A DNA stretch of 64,000 bases, taken from Chryseobacterium endalhagicum. Its GTDB lineage: Bacteria; Bacteroidota; Bacteroidia; Flavobacteriales; Weeksellaceae. Below the pieces are notes generated by a model. It saw only the letters and a list, made by a program, of their open reading frames with translations. It was not told the origin of the DNA and did not search any database. The translations under genes were made by a program, and so were the position numbers. The stretch lies in the NCBI RefSeq assembly GCF_016745235.1, contig NZ_JAELVM010000002.1, positions 806,001 through 870,000 on the forward strand, read 5' to 3'. Positions 51,510-60,505 of this stretch are shown here, one piece after another (the first letter of the stretch is position 1; each line of letters opens with the position of its first letter).

Positions 51510-52439
51510 TTATTCATGGCTATTTGCTATTATTTCTTCATCAATGATGTAAACAGGTCTGTCTTTGACCTCGTCAAAAGTTTTCCCCACATACAGTCCT
51601 ACAATACCAACACAGCAGATTATAGCGCCGGAGAGAAACCATATTGATAAAATGAGTGAGCTGTATCCGGGTTCGGTTATTTTTCCGCGAAGTGTTTGGA
51701 TTAAGAAAAATATAGCTACAAATACGGAGAGTACAGATATAGCCCCTCCAAATCCTACACATACTTTCAGGGGTTTATTGGAAAAGGAGACAATAATATT
51801 AAATGCTAAAGAAAAAAGTTTAGTAAAACTGTAGTTACTTTTGCCTTCCATCCTTTCATTGTGCTCCACACTTATTTCATAACGGTTATATCCAACCCAG
51901 TTTACAAAAAGAGAAAATGCTTTAATGTAATCGTTGATATTGAGTATACTGTTGATAACTTTTCTGTGATAAATTCCAAAGTTGGCCACCTCTTCATTCA
52001 CCTTCATATCTGTCAGATAATTAAAGGTACGGATAAAGTATTGGGAGGTTAATCTTTTTATTACATTATCTTTTCTTTCTTTTCTTTTAGCCTGCACCAG
52101 ATCGTAACCTTCAAGAGCCTTTTTGTAAAGCTTCTCGATTTCTTTGGGCTGATCCTGGAGATCACAGTCCATTACCACTATCCATTCACCAGTAGCCTTG
52201 CTTAAACCAGCCATAATAGCAGGATGCTGTCCGAAGTTTCTGCTTAATCTGAATATTTTCATATGGGCATTGTTTTCAGCAAGATCTTTCATGACTTTCC
52301 AGGAATTATCCGGACTTCTGTCGTCTACAAGAATAATTTCATATTTTTCTCCTATCCTGGACATTACAGCGTTGATCTCTGAGACCAATAAAGGAAGTGT
52401 TTTTTCTGCGCGGTAAACGGGACTTATAATACTGATCAT
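51510..52439 (-). CDS. GT2 glycosyltransferase with two C-terminal TM helices (GtrB/DPM-like)
   Basis: 309 residues from the ATG at 52439; an in-frame TTG lies seven codons earlier. Starts MISIISPVYRAEKTLPLLVS; DXD motif WIVVMDCDLQDQPKEI. Two membrane helices near the end (about 220-245 and 260-285). This GtrB-like layout makes polyprenyl-phosphate sugars, which GT-C enzymes then use on the periplasmic side. It fits the two polytopic GT-C-like proteins of this operon (48902 and 52493). Followed downstream by 56 bases and then the aminotransferase remnant. Confidence 0.88.
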   Translation of the reverse strand: MISIISPVYRAEKTLPLLVSEINAVMSRIGEKYEIILVDDRSPDNSWKVMKDLAENNAHMKIFRLSRNFGQHPAIMAGLSKATGEWIVVMDCDLQDQPKEIEKLYKKALEGYDLVQAKRKERKDNVIKRLTSQYFIRTFNYLTDMKVNEEVANFGIYHRKVINSILNINDYIKAFSLFVNWVGYNRYEISVEHNERMEGKSNYSFTKLFSLAFNIIVSFSNKPLKVCVGFGGAISVLSVFVAIFFLIQTLRGKITEPGYSSLILSIWFLSGAIICCVGIVGLYVGKTFDEVKDRPVYIIDEEIIANSHE

Positions 52440-52492
52440 TTGTGGAATAAATTTTTTCAAATATACTAATATTTACAACTCCGGGTGAATAC

Positions 52493-54031
52493 TTATTGTT
52501 TTCCGGATGTTAGAATTACCTTATTCTCGTTTGTAAATACATAGATATTTCTATTAAAGATGAAAGGTTTTAAATTATCGTAGTTTTCCTGTGATATAAT
52601 AAGAGGATATTTCGTCATCTTATACGGATTGGAATTGTAATCCGACTGCCGTTTGATAGGTGACGGAAAATTGGTGAGCCACCCAAAAAATATATATTTT
52701 CTTTCCGGATTTTCAAAAGCTTTTCTGGAAATTAAATAATGATTGGAGGTAGGGTCTGCCAGGTACATCTTATCTTCCGGAAGCTGGCTTTCAATCTTCT
52801 GAATGTAGTGTAATTTTTTGTTGGCAAAATAAGTATTTTTACTGGTATCCCTGATTTGAAACAGTAAAAGTACAGACGTCAGTGCAATTAATGAAACCGA
52901 TAATGTCCGGGATTCATTAATATTCAGAGACCTGACATACAGAAACAGCAAGCAGAAAAGAGTAGAATAGAGGATCCTGTATTGTACAATATTAGAATAT
53001 CTAACGGTAATGTAGATCATCAGGATATGAAGAACAACAGCAAGTGCAATTTGGAATCTGCGTGTAGCCAGACTGACTGTTAACAGTACTGCAATTGCAA
53101 TGAAATAGGCTTCTACATTTGAATAGGCAGACATTAATGTCTGGCTTACGGGAACCTGATTTTCTTTTCCGTAAGATGCCATTTTATTTAAAGTTTCTTC
53201 GCTGAGGGTTTCTGTGAATATATAATTTTTTAAAAGGGTACGGTCTTCAATATTTAATTTAAACTCTTTGATAATATTTTCGTCGTCAATATTGATATTC
53301 GGATTATTGGTAACCGATCCACGGGCTTTATTATAGGCAATATAGCTGCTCCAATCAGGATTGTTTTTATAGCTCAATTGATTGACCAGAAAAGATATCC
53401 CAATTAACACGCCTCCAATCAGTGCTACTTTAAAGCTGAGCTTTTTATTCAGCGGAAATAAAAAGACCATGAAAAAAATGGGATAGGTGAAAAAAAACAT
53501 TTCAAATCTGACTAATGACGATAGAAGCATCAGCAGAATTGATAAAGCAAGCAGCCTCTTATTGTTGTCTGTAAGTCCATATAGCTGCGTAATTACCGCA
53601 GAAATGGCCAGGAATCCGGAAACATAGCTAAACTGAAACCTTGATAAAAAGTATAGCAGACTTAGATTGAATAAGGTTAAAACAAATCTTTTGCCCTGGG
53701 TTTCATATTTTATAATACAATATAAGTTTGAAAAAAATGCTGTGATGAACAGAGCAGCCTGCAGGAGTGAATACCACTCAATACCCGAAAAATAAGTATA
53801 AAAAAACTTCAGAACAGAACCGATAATGATATTAATAAATACCAGATGAGATTCCGGCTGCCCGGTTAAATATCCGCTCGCAATAAACTTCATGATCACG
53901 TCATCATTTTGCTCGAAAATTATAGAAGAGAAAATAAAATAAGACAGTAAAAAAATGATGCTTATTATAAAACAGGCGCTCGGAGAAAACAGGATCCGGA
54001 TACTGGTTTTTAACAATTCTTTTTTTAACAT
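52493..54031 (-). CDS. Polytopic membrane protein, GT-C-like
   Basis: 512 residues from the ATG at 54031, four bases after the upstream stop; an open TTG start further up would overlap the epimerase gene. About 11 hydrophobic segments up to residue 380 and a soluble C-terminal part. The first loop has IIFEQNDDVIMKFIASGYLT, continuing TGQPESHLVF, an acidic pair plus conserved His pattern found in a family of predicted GT-C transferases of polysaccharide loci. Probably uses the lipid-linked sugar made by the GtrB-like GT2 directly downstream. It could alternatively be a polymerase. Confidence 0.65.
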   Translation of the reverse strand: MLKKELLKTSIRILFSPSACFIISIIFLLSYFIFSSIIFEQNDDVIMKFIASGYLTGQPESHLVFINIIIGSVLKFFYTYFSGIEWYSLLQAALFITAFFSNLYCIIKYETQGKRFVLTLFNLSLLYFLSRFQFSYVSGFLAISAVITQLYGLTDNNKRLLALSILLMLLSSLVRFEMFFFTYPIFFMVFLFPLNKKLSFKVALIGGVLIGISFLVNQLSYKNNPDWSSYIAYNKARGSVTNNPNINIDDENIIKEFKLNIEDRTLLKNYIFTETLSEETLNKMASYGKENQVPVSQTLMSAYSNVEAYFIAIAVLLTVSLATRRFQIALAVVLHILMIYITVRYSNIVQYRILYSTLFCLLFLYVRSLNINESRTLSVSLIALTSVLLLFQIRDTSKNTYFANKKLHYIQKIESQLPEDKMYLADPTSNHYLISRKAFENPERKYIFFGWLTNFPSPIKRQSDYNSNPYKMTKYPLIISQENYDNLKPFIFNRNIYVFTNENKVILTSGKQ

Positions 54032-54035
54032 GGAG

Positions 54036-54704
54036 CTATAGATAAGTGATAAATAATTTGTTAATGTATTCTTCCGGAGAGAAATGATCAAAAAAAGCTT
54101 TTGTACTTTCTTCGAAATTGATGTTGTAGTAAGCGCCTTCGTTCGTTACTTCACATACTGCTTTCTTCCCGAGGTGTTTTTCCAGAGGAGCAATTACTTC
54201 TTCAAGAGAAAACTGATAGGGATAAACCAGATTGAAGACCGTATTTTCTATCGAATCTATATGCTGGCTGATAAACAGGGCAATATCATTCACTCCAATG
54301 AATACTCTTCTCGCATTGCTGTGAATCTGGATTTTTTTACCGGTTTCAATAGCATTGTTAAGAAAATTAATCAGTGTATTCATATTTCCACCTTTTCCTA
54401 CGGCATTACCGACTCTGAAAATGGCGTATTGATCACAATTTTCAGAGATCATTTTTTCAATATTCAGCTTATGAAGCACATAGGGGCTTTTCGTTTTTGA
54501 AGAATCATAAATACTGCATGTTGAAAAATAAATCAATTTTTTTTCAGGAAATTTTTCAATAATAGAGTGCAGGAGGTCAATCTCTCTTTCGAATTCAGAG
54601 GTTCTGGTTTCCAAAGAATTAGAAACCCCTGATGCAAAAAAGATCAGGTCTTCACGGTCAAAATCTCTTACAGCATTTGCTAAAACACCATTTCCAATAA
54701 TCAT
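54036..54704 (-). CDS. NAD-dependent epimerase/dehydratase-like protein (short SDR)
   Basis: 222 residues from the ATG at 54704 (MIIGNGVLANAVRDFD). It has the N-terminal Rossmann loop in the reduced form IIGNGVLANA rather than the full G-x-x-G-x-x-G, FSTCSIYD with the Ser, and Y-x-x-x-K in SPYVLHKLNIEK. RVGNAVGKGGNMNTL and RRVFIGVNDIALFI resemble RfbD/extended SDR sugar reductases. Shorter than typical sugar epimerases (about 300), so it may act as a reductase. It precedes the GT-C-like gene by four bases. Confidence 0.75.
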   Translation of the reverse strand: MIIGNGVLANAVRDFDREDLIFFASGVSNSLETRTSEFEREIDLLHSIIEKFPEKKLIYFSTCSIYDSSKTKSPYVLHKLNIEKMISENCDQYAIFRVGNAVGKGGNMNTLINFLNNAIETGKKIQIHSNARRVFIGVNDIALFISQHIDSIENTVFNLVYPYQFSLEEVIAPLEKHLGKKAVCEVTNEGAYYNINFEESTKAFFDHFSPEEYINKLFITYL

Positions 54705-54775
54705 CTGTATATTTTTTTCAAAGTGTGTATAATATCTTTTATGGGAACTTATAAAAGATATCAATAAAATAATTT

Positions 54776-55717
54776 TTATAATTTGTTTTTCAATGCAAAA
54801 TATCTGTATCTGGTTTTAAGAAGTTTAGGATTCGTCAATGAATATAATGCATATGAAATATATTGATTCAAGCCTGATTTTGAAGCTACTTTTGCGCTCA
54901 GATATTTCAGTTTAAATAATTCCAGCGCTTCTCCCGGCATTTCCTGCTGCTTCCTTGCCCAGGTGAATAAGGAATAAAATAATTTTTCCTGATTGCGGTA
55001 ATAGGCCTTCGATTTGTTCGGAACGGATGAGCAGGTATTGTTTTCATGTCCTGTTCTCATCGCAACAGCCTGATCTATAAATCCTGACTTCAGATGGCAG
55101 TGATAAGAAAGCTTTATGATAAAATCTCTGTCCTCATGCATTTTCATGCTTTCATTAAGTCTTAATTTAGACTTATCAATTGCTGATTTCCTTAATGTAG
55201 TGGCAATCAGTGAAAAGAAAGTCCCGAATGCAAGATTCATCTGGGATAATCCATAAAAAACCTCCATTCCTTCTGCATGATGACGAACCGTAGTTAATCC
55301 GGTGTCATTGATGACGGACAGATATTTCTTTTTTCCTTCTTCTGTTATGAATTCTACGCCTATAGCTCCGAAAACACCATCAATTTCCGGATTTTTTAAA
55401 TATTCTCTCTCTGCATCGAAACGGTTAGGCAAATAATAATCATCCGCATCCAGAAACGCAATAAATTCCTGTGAAGCCAAATCCATACCGAGATTACGCG
55501 TTGCGGAAACGCCGTGGTTTTTTTTGTCCGGATGCTGAACCAACTTTACCCTATCATACTGCTCCGAAATCTTTTTGGAGATTTCCAGAGAACCGTCGGT
55601 AGAACAGTCATCTATCAATAAAACTTCTTTTACTTCGGGAAACTGCAGAACGGAATTCACTGCTTTTTCTATAAAAGCCGCTGCGTTGTATACGGGTATG
55701 ATTACAGATATTGTCAT
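54776..55717 (-). CDS. Glycosyltransferase family 2
   Basis: 313 residues. Starts MTISVIIPVYNAAAFIEKAV; DXD-type motif in EFIAFLDADDYYLPNRFDAE; later SMKMHEDRDFIIKLSYHCHL. Third member of the paralogous GT2 set with 45151 and 46164. Nine bases separate it from the upstream WbsX-like gene. The spread of close copies across the operon suggests in-cluster duplication. Confidence 0.92.
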   Translation of the reverse strand: MTISVIIPVYNAAAFIEKAVNSVLQFPEVKEVLLIDDCSTDGSLEISKKISEQYDRVKLVQHPDKKNHGVSATRNLGMDLASQEFIAFLDADDYYLPNRFDAEREYLKNPEIDGVFGAIGVEFITEEGKKKYLSVINDTGLTTVRHHAEGMEVFYGLSQMNLAFGTFFSLIATTLRKSAIDKSKLRLNESMKMHEDRDFIIKLSYHCHLKSGFIDQAVAMRTGHENNTCSSVPNKSKAYYRNQEKLFYSLFTWARKQQEMPGEALELFKLKYLSAKVASKSGLNQYISYALYSLTNPKLLKTRYRYFALKNKL

Positions 55718-55726
55718 TAAGGAAAA

Positions 55727-56812
55727 TTAATAGGTATTTTCATCTTTAAAAACTTCAAGATACTGTCTGCCATATCTTCTGTCCGGTTCCATATAGTTTC
55801 CTTCCGCCCATTCATTCCAGGATTTGATGAAGATAAGTCTTTCTTCTTCTGGTTTATCTTTCACCATATCTAATGAATATTTTACATGCTCTCTGAAAAG
55901 TGCCGGATTGGAATCATGAAGGACAAGCGTTTTCCCTTTACTTCTCGGAGAATGATCCCAGTTCGGGAACAAAGTAGGAATTACATTTTTGTTCCTGGAT
56001 TCTTCGCCCAATAAAACTTTTATGGCGTCCCTGTATTCATATCTTGGAATATCTGTAGCATATTTTTTTAGCTTATATTCCAGCTTTTCTTTTAGGGTAA
56101 GGGTAGGTTTGGGCAGCTGTCGCTGTACTTCATTCATACGGACTACATTCACGGCATCCAGGCCTAAATCTAAAATTTCCTGATATCTTCTGTAATCAAA
56201 GAGATGGCCTACGAAATAAATACCTTCCAGACCGTTTTCTTTAGCCAGTTGAGTCCACAGATCTAAAAATGCTTTCACATCAGGAATATCAAAGGCCTTA
56301 TAAATCACAAAAAGAGGCTTATTATTTACCCTGATATAGCGGCTGTCTTTAAACGCAGGCAACAGCTCATAAAAATGAGCGGTATAATCTTCCACCCCGG
56401 GATAAGTTTGCTGTGCCAGTATCTGATTGTCAAGACCATGCCATACTCCTTTCCAGGTTTCATTGGCCCAGGCCACGCAGAAAGGGAAATCGGGCTTCTT
56501 GCTTTCCACAACTTCTTTGAAAACTTTCTCTAAAATTCTTTTGCCATTTCCAAACCAGTAATGCCAGTAGCAGAATCCTTCAATACCATGTTCTCTTGCC
56601 AGATCAGCCTGCAGCTCACGGACATCCGGAACACGCAGGTCATAAAACCCTAATTCACTGGGTAAGTTAGGTTGATGATGACCCGGGAATAATGGTTTTG
56701 CTTTGGTGACATTCGTCCATTCTGTAAAGCCTTTTTCCCACCACTCATCATTTTCCGGAATAGGATAGAATTGGGGAAGGTAGAAAGCTATGGTTCTGGA
56801 TTTTGTTTTCAT
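55727..56812 (-). CDS. WbsX-like glycosyltransferase / GH99-like protein
   Basis: 361 residues. Starts with RTIAFYLPQFYPIPENDEWW, continuing EKGFTEWTNV, the hallmark of the WbsX family; EGFCYWHYWFGNGKRILEKV and IFIKSWNEWAEGNYMEPD match the conserved second half. The fold resembles GH99 glycosidases, but members in O-antigen loci are considered transferases or processing enzymes. It overlaps the next gene (56809) by four bases (ATGA). Confidence 0.9.
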   Translation of the reverse strand: MKTKSRTIAFYLPQFYPIPENDEWWEKGFTEWTNVTKAKPLFPGHHQPNLPSELGFYDLRVPDVRELQADLAREHGIEGFCYWHYWFGNGKRILEKVFKEVVESKKPDFPFCVAWANETWKGVWHGLDNQILAQQTYPGVEDYTAHFYELLPAFKDSRYIRVNNKPLFVIYKAFDIPDVKAFLDLWTQLAKENGLEGIYFVGHLFDYRRYQEILDLGLDAVNVVRMNEVQRQLPKPTLTLKEKLEYKLKKYATDIPRYEYRDAIKVLLGEESRNKNVIPTLFPNWDHSPRSKGKTLVLHDSNPALFREHVKYSLDMVKDKPEEERLIFIKSWNEWAEGNYMEPDRRYGRQYLEVFKDENTY

Positions 56813-57441
56813 TCACTCGTTTTTTGTAAATTATCTAATGTTTTGATCAGCTTTGCAGGAATCCCGGCAATCACTGAATTTTTCGGGAAGCTTTTATTAA
56901 CCACAGAATTGGCTCCAATAATTGAATTTTCGCCAATGGTGACGCCGGGTAATATACAGACTCCTTCTCCTATCCATACATTATCTTCAATGATAACAGG
57001 ACCTTTGGATGACAGAGGTCTTTTGGCGGGAACCAGCCCGAGATCTTCCGCACTTATATTTCCATGGTAATGATCTGAAATATAAATTCGGCTGGCCATC
57101 AATACATTATTACCAATGCTGATCTTGTCTATGGCTCCAATGTGAACGTCGGAATTAAAGCTCACGTTATTCCCGATATGAATTTCCGGCTGGAAAGATT
57201 TTCCCTGAAATTGGTCCCATGCTTCAAGCCTCAGATTAAATAATGAGCTGAAGTTATCACCAATACTTATATGTTTTGGATTTTTGATCCAATACATCTC
57301 GGGAAGGCTTGAATTTTTTCCGAACGCTTTGAAATGAGTTTTTCCCCAATTGTTATTCTGCTGCTGTTTATATTTTTTATACGCTTCAGAATGCAAAACT
57401 CCGAATAAAAATCTGATGATATGTTTTTTTATAAAGCTCAT
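56809..57441 (-). CDS. Hexapeptide-repeat acyltransferase (WbbJ-like)
   Basis: 210 residues. Beta-helix from about 70 to 195: HISIGDNFSSLFNLRL, IGNNVSFNSDVHIG, IDKISIGNNVLMASRIYISD, EDNVWIGEGVCILPGVTIG, NSIIGANSVVNKSFPKN. Contains the catalytic His in ISDHYHGN. Sugar O-acetyltransferase by family; acceptor unknown. Its stop overlaps the WbsX start; five bases to the upstream aminotransferase. Confidence 0.86.
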   Translation of the reverse strand: MSFIKKHIIRFLFGVLHSEAYKKYKQQQNNNWGKTHFKAFGKNSSLPEMYWIKNPKHISIGDNFSSLFNLRLEAWDQFQGKSFQPEIHIGNNVSFNSDVHIGAIDKISIGNNVLMASRIYISDHYHGNISAEDLGLVPAKRPLSSKGPVIIEDNVWIGEGVCILPGVTIGENSIIGANSVVNKSFPKNSVIAGIPAKLIKTLDNLQKTSE

Positions 57442-57446
57442 ATTTT

Positions 57447-58604
57447 TTATATCTGACTTTCCAATGATGAAAAATATTCATGGATCAGACTGTTAATGCT
57501 TTTTTGTTCCGATTCTTCAAGTTCATAATAGAAAGGAAGTCTTAGCAGACAATCTGTAAAATGATCTGAGTTGGGAATATCAACAGGTGAGTTGTCTTTC
57601 AAAAAGAATTCACTTTTGTTCAGGCTTAAATAATGAAATACAGGATGAATATCTTTTGCTTTTAAGTACTGAATCAGAGAAGATCTTTCTTCATAGCTTC
57701 TGCAGATTACATAAAACATATGGGCATTATTCGTAGCGTAAGAAGGGATTTCAGGGAGTTTTATAAAACCTTTTTCCTGCAATGGCATTAAATTGCTGTA
57801 ATATTGTTCCCAGATTCTGATTCTTTTTTGCTGTATAATGTCGAGGTTTTCAAGCTGTGCATACAGGAAGGCAGAAAGTATTTCTGAGGGAAGAAATGAA
57901 GATCCGAGATCTACCCAGCCATATTTATTGACCTCACCTCTGAAAAATGCACTTCTGTTTGTTCCTTTTTCACGGATGATCTCTGCACGCGTGTTGTATG
58001 TGGGGTTATTGATTACGAGTATTCCTCCTTCTCCCGAAATGATATTTTTAGTTTCATGGAAAGAAAAAGCAGCAAAATCACCAATGGAACCCAATGCTTT
58101 TTTGGTTCCGTCGGAAAAGGTGTAATAGCTGTCGATGGCCTGTGCTGCATCTTCCACTACAAAAAGGTTATGCTTTTTGGCCAAATTCATGATCTTTTCC
58201 ATATCACAGGCAACACCAGCGTAATGTACGGGAACAATGACTTTTGTTTTTTCGGTGATATGCTTTTCTATTTCTACAGGGTCCATATTCGGATTGTCTG
58301 AATATGAATCTACAAAAACTATTTTTGCCCCGCGCAAAACGAAAGCATTGGCCGATGAAACGAAGGTATAACTGGGAACAATGACTTCATCTCCCTGCTG
58401 AATATCACACAATATAGCAGCCATTTCCAGTGCATCAGTACATGAGGTAGTAAGTAATACTTTTTGAAAACCAAATTTTTCTTCAAAAAAAGCATGGCAT
58501 TTCTTTGTGAAAATTCCATCTCCTGAAATTTTACCGCTTTTTACCGCTTCTTCAATATATTTAAGTTCGTTTCCTACTATAAATGGTTTATTAAATGGGA
58601 TCAT
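57447..58604 (-). CDS. wecE: TDP-4-keto-6-deoxyhexose 4-aminotransferase (WecE-like)
   Basis: 385 residues, DegT/DnrJ family, PLP-dependent. The sequence follows E. coli WecE (RffA) closely: MIPFNKPFIVGNEL, GKISGDGIFTKKC, GDEVIVPSYTFVSSANAFVL, VPVHYAGVACDME, NLFVVEDAAQAIDSY, and FSFHETKN with the PLP lysine at 186. WecE makes TDP-4-amino-4,6-dideoxygalactose (Fuc4N) from the 4-keto sugar. The partner acyltransferase at 58673 would acylate the new amino group. The upstream sugar genes (rmlA, rmlB) are not in the window. A broken relative lies at 51261-51453. Confidence 0.92.
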   Translation of the reverse strand: MIPFNKPFIVGNELKYIEEAVKSGKISGDGIFTKKCHAFFEEKFGFQKVLLTTSCTDALEMAAILCDIQQGDEVIVPSYTFVSSANAFVLRGAKIVFVDSYSDNPNMDPVEIEKHITEKTKVIVPVHYAGVACDMEKIMNLAKKHNLFVVEDAAQAIDSYYTFSDGTKKALGSIGDFAAFSFHETKNIISGEGGILVINNPTYNTRAEIIREKGTNRSAFFRGEVNKYGWVDLGSSFLPSEILSAFLYAQLENLDIIQQKRIRIWEQYYSNLMPLQEKGFIKLPEIPSYATNNAHMFYVICRSYEERSSLIQYLKAKDIHPVFHYLSLNKSEFFLKDNSPVDIPNSDHFTDCLLRLPFYYELEESEQKSINSLIHEYFSSLESQI

Positions 58605-58672
58605 AGTGTTTTAAATTTTGAGTGTTTAATTAATCAGTTTTAAGATGTTAGAATAATTATTATTTTAGTTTC

Positions 58673-59305
58673 CTACCGCACAAATCTTACGGGATTTCCT
58701 ACATAGAGTCCTGCCGTATCAATATCTTTAATAATAACGGCACCGCCTCCGGTCTGGGTTTGGGCAGTTACCGTAATATTATCTATAATTGTTGAATTAA
58801 TACCTATAATACATTGCTCCTGAACATTTACAAAGCCTGCTATGGCAACAGACGGAGATAGAAAAGAATGCTTCCCTATAACAGAATCATGAGCGATAGT
58901 ACATGAAATGTTTACGAGTACATTTTCTTCAATCCTTACATGTTGATCAATGGCACAACGGGGATATATGACAGATCCCGGCCCAATTACTGCTGATGAA
59001 TCTATGTAGCAGGATGAATGTATAAATGTGTGAAACGGAACTTTGCCATCAAGTTTCTGAAACAATTCCTTTTTTGCATTAAGGTGTTTATAACCGATTG
59101 CTATCAGAATAGCATCAAATGCTCCCTGCTGATACTTAGTGATCACATCATTATTCCCTCCAATAACGGGGATTTGGTTGATAATAGTGTTCAGAGGCTG
59201 AAATTCATCAAAGAATGCAACCACTCTGTCACTGGAATCCTGATGGATGTGATAAGCAATTTGCTGTCCTAAATGACCGGATCCTATGATAGCAATTCGT
59301 TTCAT
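58673..59305 (-). CDS. PglD/NeuD-like sugar N-acetyltransferase
   Basis: 210 residues. An N-terminal Rossmann-like half (1-90, KRIAIIGSGHLGQQIAYHIH, AILIAIGYKHLN) is followed by a left-handed beta-helix (95-205, HTFIHSSCYIDSSAVIGPGS, CTIAHDSVIGKHSFLSPSV, DTAGLYVGNPVRFV), the arrangement of PglD, NeuD and VioB. These N-acetylate amino sugars. Directly downstream of the ATP-grasp gene and upstream of the WecE-like gene, it is the obvious enzyme for the 4-amino group. A 72-base gap with an 11-bp inverted repeat precedes it. Confidence 0.9.
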   Translation of the reverse strand: MKRIAIIGSGHLGQQIAYHIHQDSSDRVVAFFDEFQPLNTIINQIPVIGGNNDVITKYQQGAFDAILIAIGYKHLNAKKELFQKLDGKVPFHTFIHSSCYIDSSAVIGPGSVIYPRCAIDQHVRIEENVLVNISCTIAHDSVIGKHSFLSPSVAIAGFVNVQEQCIIGINSTIIDNITVTAQTQTGGGAVIIKDIDTAGLYVGNPVRFVR

Positions 59306-59336
59306 GTTCTTTATAAATTTATATTATATAGCTTGT

Positions 59337-59374
59337 AATTGATGTAAGAAGTATATTTAAAATTTACATCAATT
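59337..59374. promoter_or_regulatory. 11-bp perfect inverted repeat between ATP-grasp and PglD-like genes
   Basis: AATTGATGTAA (59337-59347) and TTACATCAATT (59364-59374) with a 16-base spacer. On the minus strand (the operon direction) no T run follows, so it is not a normal terminator. A near-match -7 box TAAATTTA lies just downstream, so it may be part of an internal promoter or an RNA processing hairpin. Confidence 0.4.
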
Positions 59375-59377
59375 TTT

Positions 59378-60505
59378 TCATTCTAAAATTATTTTATGGT
59401 CTGACTGGTAAATCAGATAACCGGATCTGTCGTTGCTTGACTGGGCAGGTTTGAGCTGATCCGATAAAATTTCCTTTCTAACGATATAGGTTTCTTCCTG
59501 ATTGCTTTTAATGACTGGAAGCAGAAATTCTGTTTCTTCAGATAAAAAATAAACCCCTGAATACGCCTTTGAATGAATGCTTTCAGGAAGTGTGTATTGA
59601 TTTAATGCAATATCTAATACGGCCTGCAGATAATCAAAGCCTGTTGATAGCTGAACAAGATCAGAACCGATGAAATCTCCTCCCATGCGGCTTCCGATTT
59701 CTATGGGATAAATTTTCCCGTCTTCTGTAATCATCAGTTCTATATGAGAGGCTCCATTTTCTACCTTTGTGGCATTCAGAATCTGATAACTGATATCCTG
59801 GATGTTTTTTTTGATTTCTTCAGAAAATCCAGTGGGCTGGTGGTGTGCAAGCTCCACAAAATAAGGCTCTTCGGTTATCTCTTTATCTGTTATGGTAATA
59901 ATTAGGTGTTTCCCCTTGTAACTTATGGTTTCTACACTTACTTCCCGCCCTTTGATGAACTCTTCTGCTACACAGGTTTTAGAAAAAGAGAATTTTATAG
60001 CATCTTCTATTGCTTTTTCACACTCTTCTGTAGAATTCACTTTTATGACTCCCAGACTTCCTGAACGGTCAGAAGGTTTTATGATTAAAGGATAAGTGAA
60101 CGATTCAAAATCTTTTACATTGAATTCTGAAACGGTGACGGATTGTGGAGAGTTTATATGGTTTTCTTTAAAGCATTTTCTCATTAATGATTTATTGGTA
60201 GTCAGTAATGAACACTCAATGCTGTTTCCGGACAATCCCATATTATCGGCCACATAGGCTATCGTGGGGATGCATATATCTGTAGCAATGGTAAGTATAC
60301 CATCAATCCCTATTTGTCTGCATTCTTTAAGAATAGCTTCTTGCTCCAGAACAGAAATATCATAGAAATAATCAGCAATATCTTTACAAACTGCCTTTCC
60401 GTCGTCCCATGCAAAACAATGAACTTCCAATCCGTTCTCTTTTGCTTTCTGAACCAGAGGCAGCTGTAAATAGCTGGCTCCTAATATTGCAATTTTCTTT
60501 GTCAT
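59378..60505 (-). CDS. ATP-grasp ligase
   Basis: 375 residues. Pre-ATP-grasp Rossmann-like part (1-100, KKIAILGASYLQLPLVQKA), then the ATP-grasp domain with YPLIIKPSDRSGSLGVIKV (about 136-154), CVAEEFIKGREVSVE, and the metal/ATP residues in GASHIELMITEDGKIYPIEI, ending GSRMGGDFIG. It joins a carboxylate to an amine or similar nucleophile through an acyl phosphate. In this neighbourhood it could attach an amino acid or other acid to an amino sugar, or prepare a modified carboxylate. Its start overlaps the GT4 stop by four bases. Confidence 0.85.
   Translation of the reverse strand: MTKKIAILGASYLQLPLVQKAKENGLEVHCFAWDDGKAVCKDIADYFYDISVLEQEAILKECRQIGIDGILTIATDICIPTIAYVADNMGLSGNSIECSLLTTNKSLMRKCFKENHINSPQSVTVSEFNVKDFESFTYPLIIKPSDRSGSLGVIKVNSTEECEKAIEDAIKFSFSKTCVAEEFIKGREVSVETISYKGKHLIITITDKEITEEPYFVELAHHQPTGFSEEIKKNIQDISYQILNATKVENGASHIELMITEDGKIYPIEIGSRMGGDFIGSDLVQLSTGFDYLQAVLDIALNQYTLPESIHSKAYSGVYFLSEETEFLLPVIKSNQEETYIVRKEILSDQLKPAQSSNDRSGYLIYQSDHKIILE

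Noticed and set aside
51428..51517. A 30-codon frame overlapping the end of the GtrB-like gene (MNKIFIHQSNSISW...)
   Set aside because: It runs across the aminotransferase remnant in a different frame and shows no family of its own; the remnant explains the sequence better.
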